Assembly: GCF_017829975.1 (NCBI RefSeq)
Contig: NZ_JAEEGA010000011.1
Location: 124,001-188,000, forward strand
Direction of reading: 5' to 3'
Origin: Vagococcus allomyrinae
GTDB lineage: Bacteria; Bacillota; Bacilli; Lactobacillales; Vagococcaceae
Length of the DNA stretch: 64,000 bases
Within the stretch, counting starts at the first letter, position 1. Every line of letters starts with the position of its first letter. Both the position numbers and the translations under genes were made by a program. Positions 1 through 8,524 of the stretch are shown here, piece after piece. The notes under the pieces were generated by a model. It did not search any database. It was given only the letters and a program-made list of their open reading frames with translations, and was not told where the DNA came from.

Positions 1-83
1 TAAAATTCCCCGTATCATCAGCAACTAAAAATGTTGCTTCAGCTTTTTCCAGCTGGCTGTTTAACAGTAAAACAATTCTGTCA

Positions 84-120
84 TAAGAAAAGAGACCGGA
101 ACCTAAGCTCACGATCTCTT
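84..120 (-). terminator. Putative terminator of the mannose PTS operon
   Basis: On the minus strand, just after the IID stop codon, AAGAGATCG pairs with CGGTCTCTT (9 bp with one G-U) around a 13-base loop, followed by a short T-rich run. The U-tract is weak, so this is a moderate call. It suggests IID is the last gene of the operon. Confidence 0.5.
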
Positions 121-134
121 GATACCGACTTGTT

Positions 135-1046
135 TTACAATAGACCGATAACGTGGCCACCTACACCAACTACGAATAGTCCTAGGATGATAACGATTGG
201 GCTAACTTTTTTCTTAAGTAACCACATGCAAAGGAATGTTAAACACAGTGCTGCTAAACCAGGAATTAATTGATCCAAGTTATTTTGCAAAGTGGTCACC
301 TTTGTAGGAGAAAGGGCTAAACCAGAATTAACTTGCTCAAACGCTTTTCGAATACCTTCGCCACCAGCAGGTAGTTTATCCCATTCGATGTAAGCTCCTT
401 TGTCTAGTTGCACTTTGGAGACTGTCGGCAAGAAGCTAATGGATACCCACCGCTGGACGAGAGCTGCTAGGACAAACATTCCGAGAATTGACGCCCCTTT
501 TGTGACATCTTGTAATAAACCGCCAGATAAATCTTCTGTGATTTTAGAACCCGCTTTATAGCCAAATTCTTGTGTGTACCACATGAAAGCCCAACGGATT
601 AAGTTCCAAGCTACGAAGAAAATAATTGGACCTAAGATATTACCACCCATTGCAAGAGAGGCTCCAAGCGCTCCTAACATCGGACGAACAGTAAACCAGA
701 ATACTGGATCGCCGACACCGGCTAACGGACCCATCATCCCAACTTTTACCCCTTGAATTGCCACATCATCGATCGGTGCACCATTGGCACGTTCTTCTTC
801 AAGGGCTAAGGTTACACCCAAGATTGGTGAGGCAATGTACGGGTGAGTATTAAAGAACTCCAAGTGACGTTTTAATGCTGCTGAACGATCTTCTTGAGTT
901 GTGTATAATTTTTTAATTGCGGGAATCATTGAAAACGCCCAACCACCATTTTGCATACGTTCATAGTTCCAAGAGCCTTGGATAAAAGTAGAACGCCATG
1001 CAACGGCCAAACGATCTTTTTTACTTAATGTAATTTTTTCTGCCAT
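135..1046 (-). CDS. manN: PTS mannose-family transporter, IID subunit
   Basis: IID membrane subunit of a mannose-family phosphotransferase permease. With IIC it carries hexose through the membrane while IIAB phosphorylates it. At 303 residues it has the normal family length. The N-terminal half is cytosolic and amphipathic (SWNYERMQNGGWAFSMIPAI, typical of IID), the Gly/Pro-rich core GPLAGVGDP is present, and hydrophobic segments fill the C-terminus, ending GVGGHVIGLL. It starts at ATG behind AGGAGGAGAAG. It lies 19 bp after the IIC gene and is the last of IIAB-IIC-IID, so it is almost certainly cotranscribed. The substrate (mannose, glucose or glucosamine) cannot be read from the sequence. 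Confidence 0.95.
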   Translation of the reverse strand: MAEKITLSKKDRLAVAWRSTFIQGSWNYERMQNGGWAFSMIPAIKKLYTTQEDRSAALKRHLEFFNTHPYIASPILGVTLALEEERANGAPIDDVAIQGVKVGMMGPLAGVGDPVFWFTVRPMLGALGASLAMGGNILGPIIFFVAWNLIRWAFMWYTQEFGYKAGSKITEDLSGGLLQDVTKGASILGMFVLAALVQRWVSISFLPTVSKVQLDKGAYIEWDKLPAGGEGIRKAFEQVNSGLALSPTKVTTLQNNLDQLIPGLAALCLTFLCMWLLKKKVSPIVIILGLFVVGVGGHVIGLL

Positions 1047-1065
1047 TTTCTCTTCTCCTCCTAAA

Positions 1066-1869
1066 TTAGTAATCGTTCAAGATGTCGCCTAGCGGATCAC
1101 CGGAGTTTCCTCCACCGCCACCATTTGAAGAACCACCCATTTTAGATAGGTTCAAATAGATAAAGGCTAAAGCAACACCTAACACACCAAGAGCGATCAA
1201 TGTTAATTGAGAAATCGCTGCAACAACAAACCCAATAGCAAAGAATGGCCATACTTCTTTTGTGGCCATCATGTTGATAACAAGAGCATAACCAACGGCT
1301 ACGACCATGCCACCACCAATTGCCATCCCATCTGTTAACCAAGCTGGCATTGATTCTAAGACACCTTGTACAACATCTGCTGGGATGAATAATAAAGCAC
1401 CTGCAGGGATAGCAATCCGAACCCCTTGCATACAAACTGCTGCAATGTGCAACATTTCAACTTTTCTAATATCGCCTTTTTCAGCTGCTGCATCCATCAT
1501 GTGAACAATTGGTACAGCCAAGGTACGCACTACCATTGTTAAGGCAAGACCAGCTACTGCAAGCGGTACTGCGATCGCAATTGCCGCAGGTACACCTTTC
1601 ACACCTTGGCCGCCTAAAACTAAAATAATTGCTGATGCAACGGATGCTAAAGCTGCATCTGGTGCCACGGCTGCCCCGATATTTGCCCAACCAAGAGCGA
1701 TCATTTGCAGTGAACCACCAAGTACGATGCCCGCTGTCAAATTACCAGTTACTAACCCAATTAATGTACATGCCACTAGCGGTTGATGGAACTGGAATTC
1801 ATCCAGGATTCCTTCCATACCTGCTAGAAAGGCCACGAATATTACTAAAACGATTGATATAATAGACAT
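1066..1869 (-). CDS. manM: PTS mannose-family transporter, IIC subunit
   Basis: IIC channel subunit of the mannose-family PTS. It is 267 residues and almost entirely hydrophobic, with the family stretch QMIALGWANIGAAVAPDAAL and several further membrane segments. The C-terminal tail is short, polar and Gly/Ser-rich (GGSSNGGGGGNSGD), as in IIC proteins of lactic acid bacteria. It lies between IIAB (31 bp upstream) and IID (19 bp downstream) on the same strand. IIC and IID form the membrane complex that receives phosphate from IIB. In some lactic acid bacteria Man-PTS IIC/IID also act as receptors for class IIa bacteriocins (established knowledge; not testable here). Confidence 0.95.
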   Translation of the reverse strand: MSIISIVLVIFVAFLAGMEGILDEFQFHQPLVACTLIGLVTGNLTAGIVLGGSLQMIALGWANIGAAVAPDAALASVASAIILVLGGQGVKGVPAAIAIAVPLAVAGLALTMVVRTLAVPIVHMMDAAAEKGDIRKVEMLHIAAVCMQGVRIAIPAGALLFIPADVVQGVLESMPAWLTDGMAIGGGMVVAVGYALVINMMATKEVWPFFAIGFVVAAISQLTLIALGVLGVALAFIYLNLSKMGGSSNGGGGGNSGDPLGDILNDY

Positions 1870-1900
1870 GATAAACCTCCAATTTATTTATTATTTTTCT

Positions 1901-2887
1901 CTACCCATTTGCCAATTCTGATTTTGCTTTTTTAAGAATGTCATCCATGTTTGCAGCAGAATCATTTGGTACTTTACGGACATCAAACTTAATCCCTTTA
2001 GCTTTCATTGTTTCGAAAGCAGCCACATCGTCTTGTCCCATTGACAACACTTTACTAACAACCACTTTACCAATTGAATGAGCCATTGAGCCAACGTTGA
2101 CTTCTTTAATATCAACGCCACCTTCTACAACTCGCAATACATCTTGTGGGTTTTCAAATAGTAGCAACGCCTTTGTTCCGCCAAAACGAGGGTCTTTGGC
2201 GATTTCAATCATTTTACTGATCGGAATAACGTTCGCCTTCACACCTGGTGGCGTGGCTTGTTCAATTAATTTTTTACGTAAATCATCTTTAGATACTGCG
2301 TCTGAGACAACGATAATTCGATTTGGTAACACTGATTTCGTCCAAGCTGTTGCCACTTGACCATGTAACAAACGAGAGTCCACCCGCGCTAAAACAATTT
2401 TTAATTTACCATCTCCGACAACGGTTCCGGGAGCTAAGGCCCCTGTTGGCTGTCCTTCTTGAACGGGTGCTGCTTGTTCTGCCGGCTCCAATTCTTCGGG
2501 TTTGATTTTAACCCCTTCTTTAGCCGTGCTTGAAATATGTGTGGCAATTTCATGTGCTGACGTCATTGACAAGCGTGACGCGTACGCTTCGATTACCATT
2601 GGCAAGTTCATGCCAGCCACGATCGCCCAACTGTCTTTGTGTTCTTCAAATAAACTACTTGCCTGATTGAATGGTGTGCCGCCCCATAGATCGACTAAGA
2701 ATAATACTTCATCTTGATTGTCAAAAGACGCAATTGCTTCTTTCATTTTAGCTTTAACATCGTCTGGGCCTTCGCTAGGCATTAATGTAATAGCTTTAAC
2801 ATTTTCCTGTTCGCCAAAGATCATTGCACCAGATTGCAAGATGCCTTCAGCAAATTCGCCGTGACTTGCTAGGATAATTCCTACCAT
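1901..2887 (-). CDS. manL: PTS mannose-family IIAB fusion protein
   Basis: Cytosolic phosphotransfer subunit, 328 residues, with IIA and IIB fused. The IIA domain starts MVGIILASHGEFAEG, where His9 is the expected HPr-dependent phosphorylation site. A Pro/Glu-rich linker covers about residues 128-155. The IIB domain starts KIVLARVDSRLLHGQVAT, with His175 as the second phosphorylated residue. It starts at ATG after TAGGAGGTAGAGAG. It is the first gene of IIAB-IIC-IID, but 139 bp upstream lies a separate IIB gene with the only clear promoter (sigma-54 type). No convincing promoter or terminator is seen in the gap, so read-through is likely. Confidence 0.95.
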   Translation of the reverse strand: MVGIILASHGEFAEGILQSGAMIFGEQENVKAITLMPSEGPDDVKAKMKEAIASFDNQDEVLFLVDLWGGTPFNQASSLFEEHKDSWAIVAGMNLPMVIEAYASRLSMTSAHEIATHISSTAKEGVKIKPEELEPAEQAAPVQEGQPTGALAPGTVVGDGKLKIVLARVDSRLLHGQVATAWTKSVLPNRIIVVSDAVSKDDLRKKLIEQATPPGVKANVIPISKMIEIAKDPRFGGTKALLLFENPQDVLRVVEGGVDIKEVNVGSMAHSIGKVVVSKVLSMGQDDVAAFETMKAKGIKFDVRKVPNDSAANMDDILKKAKSELANG

Positions 2888-3026
2888 CTCTCTACCTCCT
2901 AAAATAATTTATACTCATTGTTGTCAAATAGAAGCTGCTAACTGACTAGCCTGTTCCTACTTTAAAAACCCTCTCCATCCCTAACAACACCACATCCCTT
3001 CAAGTTTGCCTCTATATTTAAAAGCC

Positions 3027-3521
3027 TCAAAGCTTGGCTTTTTTTACCATATCCATTAAACTTTGTTTGCTGTCACTGATTACTTTGCGAATTTCCAGTT
3101 CGATTCCCAAGCCATCTAAATAACGAAATGCCTGAATATCAGCCTCATCAACAGCTATCGTATTTGAAATCATCTTTTTACCCACCGTATATCCCATAGC
3201 ACCGATATTAACAGAAGGAATGGGAATGCCAGCCTTGACAATCTTAGCAACTTCAACAGGATTAGTAAAAAGCAAAATCACTCTCACATCATTAAACAAT
3301 CGATTGGAATAAATCTCAATCATCTTAAACACAGGTATGACATTCACCTTAATACCTGGGGGAGCTGCTTGTTGAAGCAAGGTTTTTCGCAGATTATCCT
3401 TCGTCACAGCATCGCTGACAACGATAATTCGCTGAATATCCAGTCGCTTTGCCCAAACAGTGGCAACTTGACCATGAATTAATCGATCATCAATTCTCAC
3501 CAGACGGATATCAATCCCCAC
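3027..3521 (-). CDS. Standalone PTS mannose-family IIB protein
   Basis: A single-domain IIB protein of 164 residues, the usual size. The N-terminus IRLVRIDDRLIHGQVATVW holds the phosphorylated His16. It begins at GTG with a GGGG ribosome binding site. It is related to, but clearly different from, the IIB half of the IIAB fusion downstream. It lies directly behind a perfect sigma-54 promoter and in front of IIAB-IIC-IID, so it should be the first gene of the PTS transcript. Extra IIB or IIA proteins near LevR-type regulators can carry phosphate to the regulator rather than to sugar. A sensory role is inferred; the alternative is redundant sugar phosphorylation. Confidence 0.9.
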   Translation of the reverse strand: MGIDIRLVRIDDRLIHGQVATVWAKRLDIQRIIVVSDAVTKDNLRKTLLQQAAPPGIKVNVIPVFKMIEIYSNRLFNDVRVILLFTNPVEVAKIVKAGIPIPSVNIGAMGYTVGKKMISNTIAVDEADIQAFRYLDGLGIELEIRKVISDSKQSLMDMVKKAKL

Positions 3522-3561
3522 CGAAACCCCTACTCTCTTTTTAGTTTTACTCTATTATATA

Positions 3562-3577
3562 AGCAAGTTTCGTGCCA
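3562..3577 (-). promoter_or_regulatory. Sigma-54 (-24/-12) promoter of the PTS operon
   Basis: On the minus strand the sequence is TGGCACGAAACTTGCT. It matches the sigma-54 consensus TGGCAC-N5-TTGCW at every fixed position. It lies about 40 bp upstream of the standalone IIB gene and downstream of the activator gene, which carries the GAFTGA loop needed to contact sigma-54. This strongly supports RpoN-dependent, activator-dependent expression of IIB and IIAB-IIC-IID. Confidence 0.93.
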
Positions 3578-3641
3578 ACTTTAGTGTATCCTTGATAAAG
3601 ACGGTTAAATCAATCTTTACCGCAAACAAAACACAAAAAAA

Positions 3642-3708
3642 CAATACACTAATTAGTGTATTGCCTCCGAATAATACACTATTCGAACTGTTCTTCTAGT
3701 GTATTATT
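3642..3708. promoter_or_regulatory. Inverted TAGTGTAT sites: likely activator binding region and/or terminator
   Basis: A perfect 22-bp palindrome (3642-3663, ATACACTA/TAGTGTAT arms) is followed by a second inverted repeat with 12-bp arms (AATAATACACTA at 3670-3681, TAGTGTATTATT at 3697-3708). A fifth half-site TAGTGTAT is at 3583-3590. They lie about 65-130 bp upstream of the sigma-54 promoter, the usual place for enhancer sites. The second repeat covers the stop codon of the regulator gene. On the minus strand the palindrome is followed by TTTTTTT, so it may also end the regulator transcript. Confidence 0.65.
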
Positions 3709-6492
3709 GATAATTTGTAACAGGTAGTACAACTCCTCATCTGGAATTTTAATAAATAAATCGGCCTCCAGTTCTTCACTACACGTTTTCAACTGCGTGA
3801 AATGCGCCAATTGATACACCGCTTGTTCGTCATCAGGCAAGGATAAGCAGTCTCCTGTCAGAATCCGCTCAACCATCCCTCCTAAATGCATGATTAAGTT
3901 AATCGTAAAGGCCTGGTTTGTTGCACCTAAAAAGCGCTCCTTAAGCGTTTCTGCAAAAGTCCAAAAAGGTGTCATGACTTTTTCCGGGTTAACAAACATA
4001 AAGGTGCTACTTAAATACTCGTAACAAATTTTCCATGTCTGATCGTCATCTAAGGCAACCGGTTCAAATGAAGCCATTTCAGCGTCCATCAGCAATTCTT
4101 GCAAAATCGCTTTTGCTTCTCCTGAAAACAGCAACTCCATCGGAATATAGCGAACACCGATCTTCGGATCTACAATCCCTGTAACAGCAATCAGTTGATA
4201 GGTCTTTTGGATTTGAGCCAACACCGTCGTCATGTCTATAATTGAAATCGGTAAAACTTCTAATGCCTCTTCTCCAACTTCAGCGAGATAGGTTTCAATT
4301 ATTTCCTTCATTCGTTTGGCCGTCCCTTGACCAGACGCACAAATTGCCACAATCGCTTGTTTTACCCCTGATTGCGAGACAGGTTCCGGCGTTTCCATCT
4401 CCTCTACTAAGCCATTGCCGTAGCCACGAAAGTTTTTTAATGAATGAAACAGTTGATCTAAATCTGTATCCAGTAACTCCGTTTTTCGAGCTACTTCCAG
4501 AACTAACGCCGTTGTAACCATATCAATCGTTCGCACGTGAACGCCGGTTCGCCGGTGTATTTCTTCACCAAAGGTCCCTAACGATCCCATATCAACTAAT
4601 AAAATAACACCACTACCGTTATCAACTTGTTCGACCGCATTGATAATACTTTCTAAAGCGACTCTTGGTTTCATTTCAACAGGCATATCTACGGCCATTA
4701 AATTATTACTGCCAAACAATTGCTTAACGACTTGAACCATACTCGTAGCTGTGCTGTTTCCATGTGCTGCTACCACGATGCCAATCCTTCCAGCATCCTT
4801 TTCTTTCTTGAGAGATACGAGCAAAACGGTCAAGTATTCCACTTCCTCAAGGGGAATCTCAATTCGGTAGTCAGTTAAAATTAAGTCCTTTATGTCTAAA
4901 GCAACCTCATATTCTGCTGGGTATTCTTTGACCATTTTGCGAATGCTGTCATTGCTGCTAATTTCAACCTGTTGATTAAGTTGGTGTCGCTTCAAAAAAG
5001 AACTGATATGCAGACTCATGGCATAAATGAAGTTGACTTGAAAGCTGTCGTTAAGTTTTAACTTAGCGACCTCATAAATTTTCTTAGTTAAATCAATCAC
5101 CTTTTGATCGACAATTTCGGCTAATTTATTCTCGATGTCAAAGGTTAAACCATGATTTTTATAAAAGGATTTTAGATGGACATTAATATCGGCCATAATA
5201 AACTGATTAATCGATTCTTGATCGATCCCATCATCTTTTAACAATGCTGCTTTTTCATCAATAATTTCGTACAAATTAAAGGGTAGCTCATATGAATCCA
5301 CTAAATGCGGCAGTAATTTCTGATCAGGGTAAACCTCCATAATAGGTTCTAGTCCTTGAGCCAGCTCACCCAATATTTGACGATCATTTGCTAGTTGACT
5401 AAGCCCCATCTTAACTTCTTCTGTCAGATCATCCAAGGTAATTAAGATGTCATCTTGATCCATATGACTCAAGAAACTGCGCGCACAAATCAACTGAATA
5501 TTAGACTTTAACTGACCCACGTTACCATAGGTGACACTGCCAATCAGTGCTTTGACCACATCTTCAGTCAATGAAATTTTTCGTTGAATCCGCTCGGCCT
5601 CAATTCCCACCATTAATTTAACCAAATCAATTTTTTCTTTTGTTTGACGTTGATTAAAACTCGGTAAATGAATACTAATGGGAATTCGACGAACAAAGGT
5701 GCTCAACAAATAAGAAGAGGCATCTTCCGAAGTGGCACATATAATGCGCACATCCGCTTGAGCTTCTTTGGCCGTTTCACCTAAGCGATTATACTTGCCG
5801 TGATCCATAAAATAAAAAATCATCTCTTGTCCTTCTGGAGGGAGGCGATGAATCTCATCCAAAAAGAGCATGCCCCCATCTGCTTTGGCAATTAACCCTT
5901 CTTTCTCCTTCGTCGCGCCGGTAAATGCCCCCATAGCATATCCAAAAAGATGACTCATTAACAATTCCGAATTATGAGCATAATCCGCACAATTAAAAAC
6001 CACCAATTCCTGAGCCCCTTTAATCAGGCCTTTACTTTTAGCAAATTCAAACATCAAATGAGCAAAATGGGTCTTCCCCGAACCTGTAGCACCGGTAATT
6101 AAGCAATTTAACCCTTTAGGCGGATAAAGAATTGCTGCTTTCGCTTGCTCAATAGGCACCTTCATACTGCCTTTACCACCAATTACCTTTTGGAAAATAT
6201 CTGTGTGTTCATTTAAAGGCGTAACAGGTACGGCCGCTGTCTTTCTTTTTAACTGCCCACCACTACTTGAAGCCAGACCACTTTCAATATAACGAACAGG
6301 CCTTCCATCCAACTTAGCCAGTAAGCCATCTTTGACCAGTTCATTCAAATCTTTACTTGCATTAGTTCGTTGAATCCCAAAGGTTTCAGCTACCTCTTGT
6401 GTTGTTACCCCGGCCCCAGAATTAATCGCCTCGGAACTTAGTTTCTTCGATTCTTTACTAACAAATAAATAGATTTTTTCTATCCGTTTCAT
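3679..6492 (-). CDS. LevR-type sigma-54-dependent PTS regulator
   Basis: A 937-residue LevR/ManR-type activator. In order: an N-terminal winged helix-turn-helix (about 1-75); an AAA+ sigma-54 activator domain with Walker A GATGSGKT (134-141), the sigma-54 contact loop GAFTGA (188-193) and Walker B GGMLFLDE; a PTS regulation domain; an EIIA-Man-like domain (IGIVVAAHGNSTATS, with His); a IIB-like domain (IVAICASGQGTAKRM, with Cys); and a C-terminal second PRD. Phosphorylation by HPr and EIIB on such domains sets activity in the family. It lies just upstream of the sigma-54-controlled PTS genes, which it very probably activates. The length is normal and no lesions are seen. Confidence 0.93.
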   Translation of the reverse strand: MKRIEKIYLFVSKESKKLSSEAINSGAGVTTQEVAETFGIQRTNASKDLNELVKDGLLAKLDGRPVRYIESGLASSSGGQLKRKTAAVPVTPLNEHTDIFQKVIGGKGSMKVPIEQAKAAILYPPKGLNCLITGATGSGKTHFAHLMFEFAKSKGLIKGAQELVVFNCADYAHNSELLMSHLFGYAMGAFTGATKEKEGLIAKADGGMLFLDEIHRLPPEGQEMIFYFMDHGKYNRLGETAKEAQADVRIICATSEDASSYLLSTFVRRIPISIHLPSFNQRQTKEKIDLVKLMVGIEAERIQRKISLTEDVVKALIGSVTYGNVGQLKSNIQLICARSFLSHMDQDDILITLDDLTEEVKMGLSQLANDRQILGELAQGLEPIMEVYPDQKLLPHLVDSYELPFNLYEIIDEKAALLKDDGIDQESINQFIMADINVHLKSFYKNHGLTFDIENKLAEIVDQKVIDLTKKIYEVAKLKLNDSFQVNFIYAMSLHISSFLKRHQLNQQVEISSNDSIRKMVKEYPAEYEVALDIKDLILTDYRIEIPLEEVEYLTVLLVSLKKEKDAGRIGIVVAAHGNSTATSMVQVVKQLFGSNNLMAVDMPVEMKPRVALESIINAVEQVDNGSGVILLVDMGSLGTFGEEIHRRTGVHVRTIDMVTTALVLEVARKTELLDTDLDQLFHSLKNFRGYGNGLVEEMETPEPVSQSGVKQAIVAICASGQGTAKRMKEIIETYLAEVGEEALEVLPISIIDMTTVLAQIQKTYQLIAVTGIVDPKIGVRYIPMELLFSGEAKAILQELLMDAEMASFEPVALDDDQTWKICYEYLSSTFMFVNPEKVMTPFWTFAETLKERFLGATNQAFTINLIMHLGGMVERILTGDCLSLPDDEQAVYQLAHFTQLKTCSEELEADLFIKIPDEELYYLLQIINNTLEEQFE

Positions 6493-7113
6493 CCCTACCC
6501 CACCTTCATCGGTGTGTTCATCTTGTCAATAAACACGACTAATAATCTCCTTAACCATCAAAAGTATCCCTTATGCTCTCTAGACCTTTTAGGCAGATTT
6601 GCCCGCATCATCCCTGTATTGCTCTTTCTATACAGACTTTATATTATCTTTATCCTACCATACCTTTAATTTTTTTTGAAACATTTCGCTAAGTTCTTTG
6701 CCATACGTAACGATCTTACACCTAAAGTTTGGCAAAACTTTCACAAAAAAGACGTCTAGGTAACTATTAAGTAATTCCGATCAAACCTTAAACTTCCAGC
6801 CGAAAGTCCACTCTTTGCTCGTCATTATGGTGATAATCCAGTAGAGCTATCTGATCAAATTATTTTTACTTTAACAGATCAGATTAGAGTACTTGGTATA
6901 TCTTTTAGGCAACAACACAATACTTTCACTGATCCCTCAAGTTATAGGGGGTTGATCATGATTAGCGTACAGGTTTCACGTTATTACTGTTGTAAAGTCC
7001 AATTATGTCACAAAAAAATCGCTATTCTCATCAGCCCTAAGTCATTCTAAACTTTTTCTTCACGCCTAAAACCCCTAAGAAGTTCTCCTTCTTAGGGGTT
7101 GCCTATTGTGAGT
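6493..7113. other. Intergenic region with a start-less open frame
   Basis: This 620-bp gap holds the upstream region of the LevR-type gene and the 3' end of the isomerase gene. On the plus strand, 6775-7050 is open for 91 codons but has no good start or ribosome binding site. It encodes, for example, LPAESPLFARHYGDNPVELS. I do not recognise a family; it may be a gene remnant or a chance open frame. Confidence 0.3.
7066..7100 (-). terminator. Rho-independent terminator of the isomerase gene
   Basis: A perfect 13-bp stem (AACCCCTAAGAAG / CTTCTTAGGGGTT) with a 5-base loop lies 14 bp after the stop codon. On the minus strand it is followed by a short T run. Confidence 0.85.
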
Positions 7114-7875
7114 TTATTTCAGAGTTGCAAAAAAAGCTTGCCATCTTTTTAACGTCTCAGAGACATCCTTCTGGGGGAAATATTCAAATCCAATATATCC
7201 CTGATAATTTAATTTGGCCAACTGGTAAATGACTGCCTGATAATCAATTTCACCAGATTCCGGTTCGTTTCTGCCAGGATTACCGGCCAGGTGAAAGTGA
7301 CCAATCTCATCAATTAACAGACTAGATTGTCTGATTAAATCACCCTCCATGATTTGTTGATGATAAAAGTCAAATAATAGCTTCACATTAGGACTTGCCA
7401 CTTCAAAGATAATGTCCCGCGCGACATCAGAAGACCAAAGAAAGTAGTCGGGATGATCGATCTTCGTGTTTAGCGGCTCTATCACTAATGTGATATCTGC
7501 CTCTTCCAACAGTTCTTTGGCCAGCCTCAGCCCTTTAACGATACTCCTTTTTTGCAAATCTGTGCTTATATCAAGATGATTTCCTACTTGACTGATGATG
7601 AGTGAACAGCCTAACCGCTTGGCCACTTCAATGGTCTCTACCAGTCCTGTCAAATAGCGTTCTCTCTCAGATGAGTCGGTTAAGCTAATAAATTTAGTAC
7701 ATATTCCGACGATCTTCATGTTTAACTCTTGCCGAGCTTGATTAATCGCCTCAATATCTTTATCCCACCAAGACCAAAACTCAATTGCATTGATCCCAAG
7801 GGCTTTAACTTGCCTCATAGCCGCTACTGTTTCGCTATTACCAAAAACACTATCCGTGCAAATAGAAAGCTCCAT
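7114..7875 (-). CDS. Sugar phosphate isomerase/epimerase, hydroxypyruvate isomerase-like
   Basis: A TIM-barrel protein of 253 residues in the AP-endonuclease-2-like family. The metal and active-site pattern of hydroxypyruvate isomerases is visible: a Glu in VIEPLN, an Asp in LLFDFYHQQ, the HFHLAGNPGRNEP loop followed by SGEIDY, and a final Glu in IGFEYFP. Such enzymes interconvert hydroxypyruvate and tartronate semialdehyde, or act on related keto-sugars. It stands alone between two terminators with no glyoxylate or glycerate genes nearby, so the substrate stays open. It starts at ATG after GTAGGTG. Confidence 0.75.
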   Translation of the reverse strand: MELSICTDSVFGNSETVAAMRQVKALGINAIEFWSWWDKDIEAINQARQELNMKIVGICTKFISLTDSSERERYLTGLVETIEVAKRLGCSLIISQVGNHLDISTDLQKRSIVKGLRLAKELLEEADITLVIEPLNTKIDHPDYFLWSSDVARDIIFEVASPNVKLLFDFYHQQIMEGDLIRQSSLLIDEIGHFHLAGNPGRNEPESGEIDYQAVIYQLAKLNYQGYIGFEYFPQKDVSETLKRWQAFFATLK

Positions 7876-7950
7876 TCCAACACCTACTTCCCCAATTATT
7901 GTAAGCCTAGATTAACACAAATGAAGGCGTTTTAACAACAATAAAAATTT

Positions 7951-8001
7951 AACAGAGACCTCGATAATGCAGGAAAATACTGCGATACGTCAGTCTCTGT
8001 T
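7951..8001 (-). terminator. Terminator of the VOC gene
   Basis: AACAGAGAC (7951-7959) pairs with GTCTCTGTT (7993-8001). A second small stem GCAG/CTGC sits inside, and the minus strand continues into an A/T-rich run. It lies just after the stop codon at 8018. Confidence 0.6.
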
Positions 8002-8017
8002 AGCCCTATAAAATTAT

Positions 8018-8419
8018 TTAATTTACTGACATCCATGAAGGTTCCAAGGTGTTGCCATCTAAATCCTGAACTTCCAAACCATACATCACACTTTCAGGGA
8101 TTCCCATTTCGACATGATGCACAGTTCCCCCATGTTTCTCAGCAATCGCACCAAAGTCTTTAACAGCTTCTGCACTTTCTAAGCTAAAAGCAATTAAGGC
8201 GCTACTAACTTTTTGAGTGTCGGCAATCTCTTTGTTTTTCAAAAATTGACGATAAAAATCATGAGTTAATAACATTACCCAAAAAGTCTCATCCCAGACC
8301 ATTGCTGCCGCATTTTCATTGGAGAACTCTTTATTTTGCTGAAAACCTAATGCTTCATAAAAGGCGGTTGAACGTGATAGATCCTTTACTGGAAAATTAA
8401 CAAATACAATTCCTGCCAT
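8018..8419 (-). CDS. VOC (glyoxalase/bleomycin resistance) family protein
   Basis: A 133-residue single-domain vicinal oxygen chelate protein. The N-terminus has the family strand-helix pattern (IVFVNFPVKDLSRSTAFYEA), and the C-terminus has the repeat strand ending YGLEVQDLDGNTLEPSWM, where Asp-Gly-Asn and Glu are typical. Members include glyoxalases, dioxygenases and antibiotic-binding proteins; close relatives are mostly uncharacterised. Nothing nearby points to a substrate. It starts at ATG after AGAGGAAG and is a single-gene unit with its own terminator. Confidence 0.8.
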   Translation of the reverse strand: MAGIVFVNFPVKDLSRSTAFYEALGFQQNKEFSNENAAAMVWDETFWVMLLTHDFYRQFLKNKEIADTQKVSSALIAFSLESAEAVKDFGAIAEKHGGTVHHVEMGIPESVMYGLEVQDLDGNTLEPSWMSVN

Positions 8420-8524
8420 GGTACTTCCTCTTTTCTAAGCTTATTTTTGACTAAATTATGCCACTCTGATCTTACTAGTGTCAATTAACTCGCCTTGTGC
8501 ATGAGCCTGCTAACTTTTCACTTT

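Noticed and set aside
1-112. Minus-strand frame from a GTG at 112 running off the window edge after the PTS operon
   Set aside because: It has no ribosome binding site and overlaps the stem of the putative PTS terminator; too short to recognise.
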